This document shows, piece by piece, positions 4,657 to 5,314 of a stretch of 5,314 bases of DNA; positions within the stretch are counted from its first letter, which is position 1; every line of letters begins with the position of its first letter. Both the position numbers and the translations under genes were made by a program. The stretch is from NCBI GenBank assembly GCA_017885485.1, contig JAFNFZ010000004.1:4823-10136 (forward strand), written 5' to 3'. Source of the stretch: Chloroflexota bacterium. GTDB taxonomy: Bacteria > Chloroflexota > Dehalococcoidia > UBA2247 > RBG-13-53-26. The notes under the pieces were generated by a model. That model was given only the letters and a program-made list of their open reading frames with translations, did no database searches and had not been told where the DNA came from.

Positions 4657-5314
4657 TCAGGGCTGCCTGAGTCTGAGGCCCTCCACGATCTTCTCTCTGG
4701 AGGTCATGGTGGTGAGATCCGGGCCTCGTCTCGGCGGGGCTCCGGCAGGTATCTGCTCGGACCCTTTGTCGTCCATGGCCTTCTGCACCTGGGCTACCAG
4801 TCTGGTCGCCTTGTCCAGGGAAGCGTGGATCTCCTGAACGGTGGCGCCGGCGATCATCTCCTGGGGGATCTCGGGGTGGGAGTTGATGATGCTGACGCGG
4901 TACTCCTTCAGGGCTTCCTGGAGGTCGGCGGCCTGGTTCTTCAACTGAAGCCTGAGCTTGTCGTTGGAGCTCTGCAGATCCCTGATCCGCTTCTCCGATC
5001 CTTCCGGTTGTCCTTCCGGGGGAAGGACGGGTGGCGTGGGAATCTTGTCTCTGACAGAGTTCAGGATTCGGTCGAAGCTCCCACCGGCGGCGGGGGCGAA
5101 GACCAGGTCGGCTGATATGACTTCGTTGATGGCGGTGACGTCCACGCGGTCGTCCGCCTTGGTGGCGGTGATGACGATGTCGGCGCTGAGGCCCAAATCG
5201 GGCACGGGAAGTCCCTGGGCGGTGTCGGTGACCATCTGGCACAGGAAGTGGTAGGTGGGCTCGTCGATGACGCGGAGCTTGGCTCTGACTCCCTGGCCCT
5301 CCTCATAGGCGGGG
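4657..5314 (-). CDS. Capsid maturation protease-scaffold fusion, C-terminal part (5' end outside window)
   Basis: The frame is open to the window edge, so the ATG at 5235 is internal; 218 residues are visible, counted from the codon at 5313. The first part, YEEGQGVRAKLRVIDEPTYHFLCQMV, then LGLSADIVI (S43 in this numbering) and VTAINEVISADLVFAPAAGGSF (about 59-80), matches the end of phage prohead proteases: a G-L-S strand, often holding the serine nucleophile, then the 'V-S-x-D-L-V-x-x-P-A-A-G-G' closing strand. Residues 106-140 (EKRIRDLQSSNDKLRLQLKN...) form a coiled coil with Ile/Leu at heptad positions. HPEIPQEMIAGATVQEIHASL and a C-terminal MTSREKIVEGL resemble scaffold ends that bind capsid protein. 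The inferred job is to template prohead assembly and then cleave itself and possibly other head proteins. It directly precedes the capsid gene, the usual order. The catalytic histidine would lie outside the window, so activity cannot be confirmed. Confidence 0.8.
   Translation of the reverse strand, partial: PAYEEGQGVRAKLRVIDEPTYHFLCQMVTDTAQGLPVPDLGLSADIVITATKADDRVDVTAINEVISADLVFAPAAGGSFDRILNSVRDKIPTPPVLPPEGQPEGSEKRIRDLQSSNDKLRLQLKNQAADLQEALKEYRVSIINSHPEIPQEMIAGATVQEIHASLDKATRLVAQVQKAMDDKGSEQIPAGAPPRRGPDLTTMTSREKIVEGLRLRQP
5010..5028. repeat. Intragenic CCTTC/GAAGG palindrome in the protease-scaffold gene
   Basis: GTCCTTCC, GGG, GGAAGGAC: a perfect 8-bp stem. On the minus strand it encodes V-L-P-P-E-G in the proline-rich linker between the protease and coiled-coil parts. 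A half-copy, ATCCTTCCGG, lies just beside it at 4999-5008. Confidence 0.6.

Noticed and set aside
4555..5115. A 186-residue plus-strand ORF over the capsid leader and protease-scaffold gene
   Set aside because: It translates the REP-like repeats and the antisense of a coiled coil; no support as a gene.
4259..5242. A 327-residue minus-strand ORF across the scaffold and capsid genes
   Set aside because: It is in another frame, rich in Arg, Pro, Gly and His as expected for a GC-rich shadow frame, and overlaps two genes with recognisable protein sequence.

Overview
The window is part of a tailed-phage (Caudoviricetes) virion-structure module, either a free phage or a prophage. Every gene I can support lies on the minus strand, so transcription runs from high to low coordinates. 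The DNA is visibly GC-rich. From memory only, the capsid, connector and tail proteins resemble those of uncultivated phages and prophages linked to Chloroflexota/Dehalococcoidia. I could not search a database, so the host assignment is weak.

Layout in transcription order: (1) 5314-4657, the C-terminal part of a capsid-maturation protease fused to a coiled-coil scaffold; its start lies outside the window. (2) A 108-nt gap holding two REP-like hairpins and a strong Shine-Dalgarno (SD) sequence. (3) 4548-3631, the major capsid protein. (4) A gap with a 14-bp perfect hairpin directly after the capsid stop, two more REP-like hairpins, and a copy of the leader found before the capsid gene. (5) 3538-3140, a small helical protein of unknown function whose real start is probably about 21 codons downstream of the only upstream ATG. 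(6) 3143-2496, a probable head-tail adaptor, coupled to the previous gene by a GTGA overlap. (7) 2481-2293, a 62-residue protein with two membrane segments, holin-like. (8) 2296 to beyond base 1, a tail protein open for at least 765 codons, coupled by an ATGA overlap. It combines an Asp-box (sialidase-like) region, a tail-hub-like region and an apparently inserted beta-sandwich module.

Together these genes build the prohead (protease/scaffold plus capsid), close the portal vertex (adaptor and perhaps the small protein) and supply host-contacting tail parts. No tail-tube or tape-measure gene lies between the adaptor and the large tail protein. This could mean a short-tailed virion or an unusual gene order, but the window is too short to decide.

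The least expected content is two classes of small palindrome. Four REP-like hairpins (CCTGG-TCC...GGA-GAC) occur in pairs on both sides of the capsid gene, with pair-preserving changes between copies. A second set of five CCTTC...GAAGG palindromes lies inside coding sequence in four genes; three of these copies are read in the same frame as Pro-Ser-x-Gly-Glu-Gly. No RNA gene, CRISPR array, transposase or convincing promoter was seen, and there is no gene-free stretch over 300 bases.
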